Shown piece after piece: positions 9,501 to 15,691 of a stretch of 64,000 nt of DNA. The notes beneath the pieces are model-generated. The model saw only the letters and a list, made by a program, of their open reading frames with translations. It made no database searches and was not told where the DNA came from. Positions within the stretch are counted from its first letter, which is position 1, and each line of letters opens with the position of its first letter. The stretch comes from Orrella daihaiensis (GTDB lineage Bacteria > Pseudomonadota > Gammaproteobacteria > Burkholderiales > Burkholderiaceae_B). The translations under genes and the position numbers were made by a program. The DNA is taken from the NCBI RefSeq assembly GCF_022811525.1, contig NZ_CP063982.1, forward strand, positions 2,480,001 through 2,544,000, written 5' to 3'.

Positions 9501-9893
9501 TTTTTTGTGGCAGATTTGCAATCAGGTTATGTGATTGACCCAAACTCTGGCGTAAAACTCGAGAATGTTGGACTTTCTCCAAGCAACATCCGCGACTACT
9601 CAGTGTTTTCGATCGCAAACATAACCGAGGCAGCTTCTCGTATGACAGCCAGTTTTGTACTGAACGCTGACCTGAACCTCAATAATCTCGCACTTTTTCC
9701 CTATTACCAAGTTGAGACACATCAGGGTAGTCAACTGTTTATTTCTGGTGCGGGTGCTCAGCGCGATGGTACTAGTCACGTGGTGCGCGTTGCCAACAAC
9801 ACCTTCGGTGTGGAGGACTTGGTCGGTGGCGACTATGATTTTGATGATGTGGTGGTGACGTTGAATTCGATCATTGTTTCTGACTTCGTATAA
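6507..9893 (+). CDS. Large putative secreted protein: metalloprotease-like, Het-C-like and DUF4114 regions
   Basis: 1128 residues with no classical signal peptide. Residues 60-110 read GAYSSETDTIFISHEAL and then a zinc-binding HELGH (99-103), the arrangement found near the N-terminus of several RTX-type exoproteins. Near 285-305, ITHAMQDFYSHSNWIEM matches the His/Asp-rich core of Het-C/VWA7-like proteins. About 700-800 looks like a cadherin or Ig-like domain. The last ~110 residues (FGVEDLVGGDYDFDDVVV) match DUF4114, common in type I-secreted calcium-binding proteins. The C-terminus, an Asp followed by Phe-Val, resembles type I secretion signals. It converges on hcp2 through a shared terminator and has the same upstream repeat as the hcp genes. 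Type I export, or Hcp-assisted delivery, is inferred. No HlyB/HlyD/TolC genes are in view. Confidence 0.7.
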   Translation: MSTHHATHLWITDITRRARSGELNKAIESSFGSADRVQEITAAIELLGQGNVSALPKISVLSQAQLEGHLGAYSSETDTIFISHEALQYPLIALEVLTHELGHSVASRYYADTVDPEAAYQFTEVLLGQDHALVLSSSARHEHTTQSDEHSDQFILPGTHIPSDLQWFDTSLHIDWARAQLPMLNARAFDLLKLGQNDSDAFVGVARVGVFSPYGLQTDSSTHFDNNNVRGSLESMRKRWTNGIERFDDTDIGRKLNLPFVDKALVGPSFDGANAGVENLLYRFGQITHAMQDFYSHSNWIEMVRGTRNEWITPDTLLDASFDLPVQLNPGSYLNNAPDVMVAMSGPDYDATLALAGTGIYATGPKSVYWWVNDRQDGWGETFANPLSGGEIGGLMTGAVNSAVYYDTNYSVPLRAVDRAGFLDKEYYRGFSHGGLAGEIIGQWMSPLSKDKADNGRFADKSANRVLFEDAQAYAALQVRHDFDRMGNLIFKNHGIDGLQKFANFAIVESDRDLFVSTYSQPNARWDWNATDAAFAPVMAFMSAPEDEGHDHAEDFHFDEANMRFIEVFYTSDAPNFTTQANRTYLTQVNIDGQWFDAAEGLINTHHDHMHDYGPEAFLPASVQHADTGGRMLYSDSNHDEGHYLGTIYSVVNVNFDARVYINHFDVGLDEVHVVDTQGALIEAVDIDRADYAQTRQYLLDTYNIKLNARPETQVLSHALAIRSSEVNGSVILQASDFFASPDSVHAANHDPDAGLHTDVRFAGHDQTRAWLTLLEDGTLEISDVSLAPQGIHEIYVSVHDEAGLLEGAMITLAIDPEITVGSTAYDPMSQIDLSFRNPSESAIGIFGQVVNDHGLPVSFVEHFGVRIGDAAGVPTGLDASAISSNLADSIDHGTMQFFALHYDTQQMVALAITQTGQDQYALSQGDEILADLSVSQSTGVSSTYIDEIYVNGLEDVLLGIPLNTSVVEPVSNSPKQDHQISIEATAASESYYSGEFGFFVADLQSGYVIDPNSGVKLENVGLSPSNIRDYSVFSIANITEAASRMTASFVLNADLNLNNLALFPYYQVETHQGSQLFISGAGAQRDGTSHVVRVANNTFGVEDLVGGDYDFDDVVVTLNSIIVSDFV

Positions 9894-9900
9894 GCATCTC

Positions 9901-9925
9901 CGGTAGCCGATGGTAACGGCTACCG
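9901..9925. terminator. Bidirectional hairpin between the large gene and hcp2
   Basis: CGGTAGCC (9901-9908) pairs perfectly with GGCTACCG (9918-9925) around a 9-base loop. It lies between two converging genes, so it can act for both. The T/A tracts on each side are weak. Confidence 0.65.
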
Positions 9926-9944
9926 TTACTTACAGCTCACTGAA

Positions 9945-10433
9945 TCAGGCCTTCGGGGCGTTCCAGGAATCCTGGGCTTCAATCCCGTCTGGCGTGAAAG
10001 TCTCGACAATGGTCTCATAGGTAAACGCTACTTCTTCCATGTGCTCAATCGGCTTATTGTCTGGATCAAGGCAGTTTGGCACGAATTTGCGCATCGAGGT
10101 GATGATCGCATTCTTGATCTCCACCGTGTAATACAACTCCTCCTTGCCCTGCGGCGAAATCCGGTAGTACTCCAGCTTCGCACTCGTTAACTGCTCGCCT
10201 GAGGTCAAGGCTTGAAAGAGCTTGGGTGAAGCCTTGTCGATCACCTTGGTAATTGTCATCGCCCCGTGAATCCGCTTGCCTGTCGGTAGCCCCGTCTGGA
10301 TCGACTTCGGGATCTCGATGGTGTGGTCCACAGCCTGAACTAAAACCTTGCCCTGGTGGCCGTCAATCGTGCAGCCACCCTCGATATTGCCCTGGGTCTG
10401 GCCGGTCACTGATAGGTATCCTGGCATTGGCAT
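9945..10433 (-). CDS. hcp: Hcp family type VI secretion tube protein (copy 2)
   Basis: A 162-residue Hcp, identical to copy 3 except for one residue (Val/Ile in the segment TYETxVETFT/TYETxIETFT) and clearly related to copy 1. The upstream in-frame ATG at 10439 is only one base from AAGGAG and cannot be used well. The ATG at 10433 has ideal 7-base spacing and matches the start of copy 1 (MPMPGYLSV). Unlike copies 1 and 3 it is not followed by a kinase: the hairpin at 9901-9925 and the convergent large exoprotein gene lie downstream. Within the repeated-module picture it may be the remnant or source of the hcp duplication. Confidence 0.95.
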   Translation of the reverse strand: MPMPGYLSVTGQTQGNIEGGCTIDGHQGKVLVQAVDHTIEIPKSIQTGLPTGKRIHGAMTITKVIDKASPKLFQALTSGEQLTSAKLEYYRISPQGKEELYYTVEIKNAIITSMRKFVPNCLDPDNKPIEHMEEVAFTYETIVETFTPDGIEAQDSWNAPKA

Positions 10434-10593
10434 AATCATTCTCCTTAAGATGGTTTAGCCTTAACTTAATTACCTTGTTCAACGTTGTCTTCAGTTGACT
10501 TACTGTTTCAACCTCGATTCAACATGGCTCCATCTTAAAAACCCCCATCTCTCGCCACCACTCGTCAATCCCGTGAAATTGCGACAAATTCCG
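9945..10593. repeat. Long direct repeat, copy A (hcp2 and its upstream region)
   Basis: About 649 bp, nearly identical to 13202-13850 at a constant offset of 3257 bases. It includes all of hcp2 and about 160 bp of upstream DNA. The few differences lie mainly near the 3' end of hcp. Identity stops abruptly after ATTCCG at 10593. This indicates a recent duplication or ongoing gene conversion. Confidence 0.9.
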
Positions 10594-10595
10594 AC
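10507..10595 (-). promoter_or_regulatory. hcp2 upstream region: conserved block and direct repeat
   Basis: The conserved 35-base block is at 10507-10541, with TAAGAT on the minus strand at 10537 to 10532. The direct repeat is TTGCGAC (10579-10585) and TTCCGAC (10589-10595), period 10 bp, 42 bases from TAAGAT and 146 bases from the hcp2 ATG. The second heptamer here is a perfect match to those at 6333-6349. The rest of the gap to 10739 holds no other clear element; it is shared with the divergent response-regulator gene. Confidence 0.6.
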
Positions 10596-10739
10596 TCGGC
10601 TCGGCGCTTGTCAGGATGCTTGTGAGGGCCCTTACCTGCCTATGCCGACCACGCTCACCATCTTTGGCAAATGATTTTGATCAACAGAAGTCACTAAAAT
10701 CTGATACAAACATTACTTCACATTACAAAGTTGCTCAGC

Positions 10740-11102
10740 ATGCGGGTGCTAGTAGTCGACGACGAAACGGATTTCCGTGAGTCACTAATCGAAATCCTCG
10801 AGATCAAGGGCCATACAGCGCTCGGCGCTGGGTCGGTGGCGGAGTATTTCACCCTGCAAGCGGCTAACAGGTTTGATTTAGTGGTGATAGACCGGCAGTT
10901 ACCGGACGGGAATGGGCTCGAGATCCTGCAACACATCCGTAAAACCCACAAAGTGCCTGCAGTTCTGATTACAGGTTCAGCCGAATTCAAAACTGCTGAC
11001 CCGGTATCAGAAGCTGTGCCCGATCTCTGCATTGCTAAACCGTTTGCGGTGCAACCACTTTTAGACTTTATTGAACAATTGCGCGCTCAAACGTCAACAT
11101 AG
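10740..11102 (+). CDS. Stand-alone receiver-domain response regulator
   Basis: 120 residues making one complete CheY-like receiver domain and nothing more. The acidic pair is DD at 7-8, the phospho-acceptor Asp51 (VVIDRQLPDG), the switch Thr78 (LITGSA) and Lys100 (IAKPF). It has no DNA-binding domain, unlike the regulator ending at 124. The ATG at 10740 begins directly at the first beta strand; a TTG at 10731 is an alternative. It converges on the kinase at 11087-13129 and overlaps its end by 16 bases, so it is very probably that kinase's partner, perhaps acting on a protein or as a phosphate sink. Confidence 0.88.
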   Translation: MRVLVVDDETDFRESLIEILEIKGHTALGAGSVAEYFTLQAANRFDLVVIDRQLPDGNGLEILQHIRKTHKVPAVLITGSAEFKTADPVSEAVPDLCIAKPFAVQPLLDFIEQLRAQTST

Positions 11103-13129
11103 CGCTTGACCCAGACAGTGAATGTTGAACCCTGATTGAGTCGGCTGTGAACCTCTACACGACCTTCATGCAGTTCAGCAATTCGTTTGACAAACGATAG
11201 CCCCAGCCCAACCCCTACAAGCCTGTCTGAACTAGGTAACTGAACATAGGGCTCAAAGATTTCCGCCTGTCTTTCCAAGGCGATACCCGAACCCTCGTCC
11301 TTAACAAACAAGCCAACCCAGTCGTCTCTGAGTTCTATGCCGACACAGACGGTAGTGCCCTTAGGGCTGTACTTGCAGGCATTGTCTACGAGATTGAGCA
11401 ATGCCATACGCAAGAGACCGAAATCAGCTCGAATCACCAATGGCGCTTCGGTGCTAACACTCAAAATCTTATGATCTGGCTGATACGCGCGACTGCCCGT
11501 AACAACGTCCTGGATCAGGCCGATGGTGTCAATCGGCAGCGGTGTAATCTTGGCAAACGCCTGGCCTAGCCGATCGCTTTGTAACCACTGGTCAAACAAA
11601 CTAGTCAAGCGTGTCACAGCACTGCGAATCACTCCAATCCGTTTAGTGATCTTGGCAGGCTCAGGTACGGGATCTAGTTCAAATAATGCGTTCTGTGCTT
11701 CGATGACATTTAGGGGATTGCGAAACTCATGCGCAATCATGGCACCAAACCGCACGTACTGCTCTCGAACCTGCTGTTCCTTGACCAGCATGGCCCTTAG
11801 CTCCTGTGTGCGAACATCAACCGCAGTCTCAAGCCGCTCCTCGGAGTCTTTGAGTGCCTCGACGGCCTCTTGCTGAGCCTGAAGCAGACGCTTTTGAGCA
11901 AGCTCGCGTTCTTGCCGCTCTGAGCGCAAGCGATCTGCTAACGCGAACGAGAAAAACAACGCCTCGAGACCGGAGCTAATCTGCATGGCGTAAAGTGTTA
12001 ACACATTGCTTGGCAGCAAATCAAAGGCTCGCAACGTTGCGATTATCGCCCCCGCACACAAAAATCCCCAAGACAAGACAAAATACCGCGCTTCGTGAAC
12101 GCGTTGCCAAACGGCCAGGTAAATCGATGCACCAAGACAGACCAGCGTGCCGATGGTTGAAAACCAGAAAAGGGTCATCAGCAGAAAATTCACTGAGAAA
12201 TCAATCAACAAGCTCAACAATAAAGCGATGGCGATAGCAGCAAACACCACGATGGCAAGCAGAATCGCTTTATAGGCAAGACGTGCTCGCGTGTGCAGTT
12301 GCAAAAACTGAGCAGTAAACCAAAACGAGAATAGACCACCCAAGGAGAAAAATAGAGTCTGTGATATCCGATCGAAGTAAGGCCAATCGGGCCAGATAAA
12401 CAATCGGCCGTAGCCGTTTCCAGCAAACATGCCCATCCAAGCACAGACGATGAACAAGCAGTAGACGAAATATCGCCAATCCCGGTTGGTCAAAAAAATC
12501 ATGAAGTTGTAAAGCAACAAGCTCAGCAGCCCACCGTAATAGAGGAACTGCACCATGGTGTCAGTCAGTTGAGCTCGTCCGTATAAATCTGTTTGCATAA
12601 GCACCAATGGTGCAGTCAACGAGTATGACGATTGCAGTCTCAGGTAGAAAACCTGAGGCTCTTCAGAGACATCCACATAGAAGGCATGCACACGTGTAAA
12701 GATCTGCCGCTCATTAGAGTCGCGCATGGTGCCTGATGCTGCTCGGCTGTCGCCTGCCCCATACCATTGGACGTCATCGATGCCGACGTAAGGAATCTCG
12801 AGGATCCAGCGCTCGGGCGCAGTGGCATCACGTGAGAGCTCTAATTTGACCCAATAGGCTGCGGTCGTAAAACCAAACGCGAGCGCATCGGTACCAGCCG
12901 GCAAAGGCTTAAACCGGAATTTGGTGGGGTCTGACTCGATTTGCTCAAGTGTCAATTCACCGCTCTCATCAACAAGCAGTTGTGCATAAGGGGTCAGGTT
13001 GACTTCGCGATCGTTAGCCGTGAGCGTAAATGCTCGCACGTGGGAGACAACACCGATCAAGCAGAGAAAACAAGTAGCGAGCAAAACCCTTGCGAGAAAA
13101 ACGCTGCACGATTGTGCATGCGCTCTCAT
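11087..13129 (-). CDS. 7TMR-DISM sensor histidine kinase (copy 2)
   Basis: 680 residues with the same architecture as the kinase at 119-2143: signal peptide (FLARVLLATCFLCLIGVV), periplasmic 7TMR-DISM domain (about 40-180), seven membrane helices, a coiled coil rich in Glu/Arg/Gln, HisKA (AHEFRNP, His near 467) and HATPase_c (NLVDNACKYSP, DEGSGIA, GVGLGL). The ATG at 13129 puts the signal peptide at the N-terminus; an in-frame TTG at 13171 would add 14 residues. It lies 72 bases downstream of hcp3, with two hairpins between, and is convergent with the single-domain regulator. Its ligand is unknown. Confidence 0.93.
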   Translation of the reverse strand: MRAHAQSCSVFLARVLLATCFLCLIGVVSHVRAFTLTANDREVNLTPYAQLLVDESGELTLEQIESDPTKFRFKPLPAGTDALAFGFTTAAYWVKLELSRDATAPERWILEIPYVGIDDVQWYGAGDSRAASGTMRDSNERQIFTRVHAFYVDVSEEPQVFYLRLQSSYSLTAPLVLMQTDLYGRAQLTDTMVQFLYYGGLLSLLLYNFMIFLTNRDWRYFVYCLFIVCAWMGMFAGNGYGRLFIWPDWPYFDRISQTLFFSLGGLFSFWFTAQFLQLHTRARLAYKAILLAIVVFAAIAIALLLSLLIDFSVNFLLMTLFWFSTIGTLVCLGASIYLAVWQRVHEARYFVLSWGFLCAGAIIATLRAFDLLPSNVLTLYAMQISSGLEALFFSFALADRLRSERQERELAQKRLLQAQQEAVEALKDSEERLETAVDVRTQELRAMLVKEQQVREQYVRFGAMIAHEFRNPLNVIEAQNALFELDPVPEPAKITKRIGVIRSAVTRLTSLFDQWLQSDRLGQAFAKITPLPIDTIGLIQDVVTGSRAYQPDHKILSVSTEAPLVIRADFGLLRMALLNLVDNACKYSPKGTTVCVGIELRDDWVGLFVKDEGSGIALERQAEIFEPYVQLPSSDRLVGVGLGLSFVKRIAELHEGRVEVHSRLNQGSTFTVWVKRYVDV

Positions 13130-13151
13130 CACTGCCCCGAACAAACTGCAA

Positions 13152-13195
13152 CACCCCGGTTGCACAAGCAACCAGGGTGCAGAGCCAGTTGGCTC
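13152..13195 (-). terminator. Two hairpins between hcp3 and kinase 2 (terminator or attenuator)
   Basis: On the minus strand, just after the hcp3 stop, there is a small hairpin GAGCCA/TGGCTC (13195 to 13182) and then a strong one: CACCC-x-GGTTGC pairs with GCAACC-x-GGGTG around 4 bases (13179 to 13152). A weak T-rich stretch follows. The place is the same as the hairpin at 2161-2193 in the other module, though the sequence differs. Partial termination would give much Hcp and little kinase. Confidence 0.65.
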
Positions 13196-13201
13196 AGAGA
13201 A

Positions 13202-13690
13202 TCAAGCCTTCGGGGCGTTCCAGGAATCCTGGGCTTCAATCCCGTCTGGCGTGAAAGTCTCGATGATGGTCTCATACGTAAACGCCACTTCTTCCATGTG
13301 CTCAATCGGCTTATTGTCCGGATCAAGGCAGTTTGGCACGAATTTGCGCATCGAGGTGATGATCGCATTCTTGATCTCCACCGTGTAATACAACTCCTCC
13401 TTGCCCTGCGGCGAAATCCGGTAGTACTCCAGCTTCGCACTCGTTAACTGCTCGCCTGAGGTCAAGGCTTGAAAGAGCTTGGGTGAAGCCTTGTCGATCA
13501 CCTTGGTAATTGTCATCGCCCCGTGAATCCGCTTGCCTGTCGGTAGCCCCGTCTGGATCGACTTCGGGATCTCGATGGTGTGGTCCACAGCCTGAACTAA
13601 AACCTTGCCCTGGTGGCCGTCAATCGTGCAGCCACCCTCGATATTGCCCTGGGTCTGGCCGGTCACTGATAGGTATCCTGGCATTGGCAT
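13202..13690 (-). CDS. hcp: Hcp family type VI secretion tube protein (copy 3)
   Basis: A 162-residue Hcp, one residue different from copy 2. The start at 13690 is chosen for the AAGGAG at 7 bases, as for copy 2. It is followed 72 bases later by the second 7TMR-DISM kinase, exactly as hcp1 precedes the first kinase. As there are no sheath, baseplate, VgrG or ClpV genes nearby, it must either feed a machine encoded elsewhere or have a role tied to the kinase. Confidence 0.95.
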   Translation of the reverse strand: MPMPGYLSVTGQTQGNIEGGCTIDGHQGKVLVQAVDHTIEIPKSIQTGLPTGKRIHGAMTITKVIDKASPKLFQALTSGEQLTSAKLEYYRISPQGKEELYYTVEIKNAIITSMRKFVPNCLDPDNKPIEHMEEVAFTYETIIETFTPDGIEAQDSWNAPKA

Positions 13691-13850
13691 AATCATTCTC
13701 CTTAAGATGGTTTAGCCTTAACTTAATTACCTTGTTCAACGTTGTCTTCAGTTGACTTACTGTTTCAACCTCGATTCAACATGGCTCCATCTTAAAAACC
13801 CCCATCTCTCGCCACCACTCGTCAATCCCGTGAAATTGCGACAAATTCCG
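13202..13850. repeat. Long direct repeat, copy B (hcp3 and its upstream region)
   Basis: Partner of 9945-10593. The two copies diverge completely beyond position 13850 (TCTTTC here, ACTCGG in copy A), so the right-hand duplication boundary is sharp. It falls inside the second heptamer of the regulatory direct repeat. Confidence 0.9.
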
Positions 13851-13852
13851 TC
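13764..13852 (-). promoter_or_regulatory. hcp3 upstream region: conserved block and direct repeat
   Basis: Conserved block at 13764-13798 with TAAGAT on the minus strand at 13794 to 13789. The direct repeat is TTGCGAC (13836-13842) and TTCCGTC (13846-13852), one base off in the second half because the duplication ends within it. This site may therefore respond differently from that of hcp2. Confidence 0.55.
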
Positions 13853-14189
13853 TTTCAATTCTGCAACAATAGCCTAGAAGACCGAGCTCTCGTGACACCA
13901 ACCTCGAATCGACACACACCGTAATATTGTGGCCACATGGCGAGATCAAGGTAACCCAGTCTGCTTTCTTCAAATCAAGACCAGTGACTTTCATGACCAA
14001 CCTTCAGGCTCAGATTGCTCTTCCCAAACTGCAAGCTTTTGCAAGTTTTCTGTTGCCCAACCCTGAATACTTGCGATACTGTAAGTATGCTAGCAGTCAA
14101 GCGCCATCGAACGGGTCGCCTGGACTTGCTAAATAGTCAATTCACTAGCACGTAAACGACACCATCTGACCTCAAATAAGACTCTTCTG
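13853..14189. other. Intergenic region without a recognisable gene
   Basis: About 340 bp between hcp3 and the EF-hand gene. Only short open frames without a good ribosome site are present, the longest about 70 codons. A few short imperfect inverted repeats are visible (for example around 14067-14090), but none convincing. The promoter of the EF-hand/pqi genes presumably lies here. Confidence 0.5.
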
Positions 14190-14477
14190 ATGACAAATCC
14201 CCTTATCGCAATTTCAAGCGCCGTTATCTTGGCATCCACTGTGCCACTGGCCGCATTGGCCCAGAGCAACGCTAACCTCCCGGCCACTCCCGCCAATGAC
14301 GCCGAAGTCGCAGCACGTTTTAAAGCCGCCGACAAAAACGGCGACGGCAAAGTGACCAAAGAAGAAGCCGAAGCCAGCCTGCCCCGAGTCGCTCTAGCCT
14401 GGGAAAAAATAGACATCGACAAAAAAGGCTACATCACGCTTGAGCAACTTCAACTGATCGCTGCCAACAACCGCTAG
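14190..14477 (+). CDS. Secreted EF-hand calcium-binding protein
   Basis: 95 residues: a Sec signal peptide ending near ALAQ (about 25) and two EF-hand loops. The first, DKNGDGKVTKEE, is canonical with Asp/Asn/Asp/Lys/Thr/Glu at the expected positions. The second, DIDKKGYITLEQ, is degenerate and ends in Gln rather than Glu, so it may bind calcium weakly. Such small periplasmic EF-hand proteins are common in betaproteobacteria and their role is unknown. It ends 5 bases before pqiA. Confidence 0.85.
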   Translation: MTNPLIAISSAVILASTVPLAALAQSNANLPATPANDAEVAARFKAADKNGDGKVTKEEAEASLPRVALAWEKIDIDKKGYITLEQLQLIAANNR

Positions 14478-14482
14478 TCCTC

Positions 14483-15691
14483 ATGTCGCACACGGGTTCA
14501 CCACTGATCTGCCATCACTGCGGTGCGTCGTTTATGCGTGTGCCGGTACAAAAGGACCATGTCGCGCTCTGCCGGCGTTGTGATACCGTACTTGAAACTC
14601 ACGCCAGCCTAGGCCCTGACGGCTGGTGTGCGTTGGCGCTCACCGCTTTGATCACTTTCGCGCTAGCTAACCTCTATCCAATCGGTACTTTGCTATTTCA
14701 AGGCTCGGGCCAATCGGCAACATTTCTGCACACAGTCATCGTCGCCTGGGAAGCCGGTTATCCCTGGGTTGCTGTGCTGACCGGAGCAACTGGCTTTGCT
14801 TTGCCGGCTCTACACATCACCCTCTTACTGTGGTTATTGATTCCGCTAAGTTTTGGGCGCGTGGCCCCAGCGTTTGAGCGTGTCGCTGATCTGATTGACC
14901 GCATCACCCCGTGGTCAATGGTGCCGGTGTTTTTATTGGGCGCTTTAGTGGCGATCGTCAAGCTCGTCGATCTGGCCACCCTGAAATTGGGTGTCGGACT
15001 GTATGCCACGGTAGTGACGGCCGTCTTGCTAACGGGACTTGCGCGACTAAACGGCCAGAAACTCAGAAACATGGCACAGGATTCAGGACTTAATGTTGCC
15101 AACGCGCATGCACACCCACCACCTTCGCCCAAACTGATCAATCGCACCTGGGCGCTGCTGGTCACCGCCTGTATTCTCTATATACCCGCCAATCTGCTGC
15201 CGATTATGTATGTAGATGCCATCAACGGATCTTCTGGACACACCATTATGGGAGGTGTAATAGAACTATGGCATGGTGGCGCATGGGATATTGCATTGGT
15301 GGTGTTTATTGCCAGCGTGTTTGTGCCCACTCTCAAGCTCTTTGCGTTGGGCGTACTCGTGTGGCTCACCCAGAAACGATCCTCTTTGAACCTAAAAGCG
15401 CGCACCCGTATCTACGGAATGGTTGAATTCATCGGACAGTGGTCCATGTTAGATGTATTTGTCGTTATCTTGCTGGCTGCCCTCGGTAAGTTCGGCGCAT
15501 TACTTGATATTTCACCAGGCGCTGGTGCGGCTGCATTTGGTGGTGTGGTAGTACTGACAATGATTGCAGCCATGGGATTTGATCCACGCCTGGCATGGCG
15601 AATCGCCGGCCATCGACGTCATCTAAGCCCTGCAGAAAAAGCGGATACGAATGACATACAAACCCACACAGGAATGGTGAGCCATGGTTGA
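14483..15691 (+). CDS. pqiA: Paraquat-inducible protein A (PqiA), MCE system membrane protein
   Basis: 402 residues. The N-terminus has a zinc-ribbon-like CHHC...CRRC motif (residues about 10-33), followed by two related halves, each with about four membrane helices (conserved LYPIG and LLPIMY segments). PqiA works with PqiB and PqiC in transport of lipids or maintenance of the envelope between the membranes. The second zinc ribbon usually found between the halves is missing: the linker near 205-225 has no cysteine. It overlaps pqiB by 8 bases, consistent with a pqiABC operon. Confidence 0.92.
   Translation: MSHTGSPLICHHCGASFMRVPVQKDHVALCRRCDTVLETHASLGPDGWCALALTALITFALANLYPIGTLLFQGSGQSATFLHTVIVAWEAGYPWVAVLTGATGFALPALHITLLLWLLIPLSFGRVAPAFERVADLIDRITPWSMVPVFLLGALVAIVKLVDLATLKLGVGLYATVVTAVLLTGLARLNGQKLRNMAQDSGLNVANAHAHPPPSPKLINRTWALLVTACILYIPANLLPIMYVDAINGSSGHTIMGGVIELWHGGAWDIALVVFIASVFVPTLKLFALGVLVWLTQKRSSLNLKARTRIYGMVEFIGQWSMLDVFVVILLAALGKFGALLDISPGAGAAAFGGVVVLTMIAAMGFDPRLAWRIAGHRRHLSPAEKADTNDIQTHTGMVSHG

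Noticed and set aside
11087..11102. Frameshift joining the receiver gene with a lost output domain
   Set aside because: The frames after the stop at 11102 carry the converging kinase gene, and no winged-helix remnant is visible in the other plus-strand frames.
12941..13447. A 168-codon plus-strand open frame across the hcp3-kinase gap
   Set aside because: It lies antisense to two clear genes and the hairpin, and resembles no protein family; it is a shadow frame.
2217..13690. A type VI secretion gene cluster
   Set aside because: Only hcp genes are present; no TssB/C sheath, TssJLM, ClpV, VgrG or PAAR genes were found in the window.
13993..14136. Small 47-codon ORF upstream of the EF-hand gene
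   Set aside because: There is no ribosome site and no recognisable feature, and nothing nearby supports translation.
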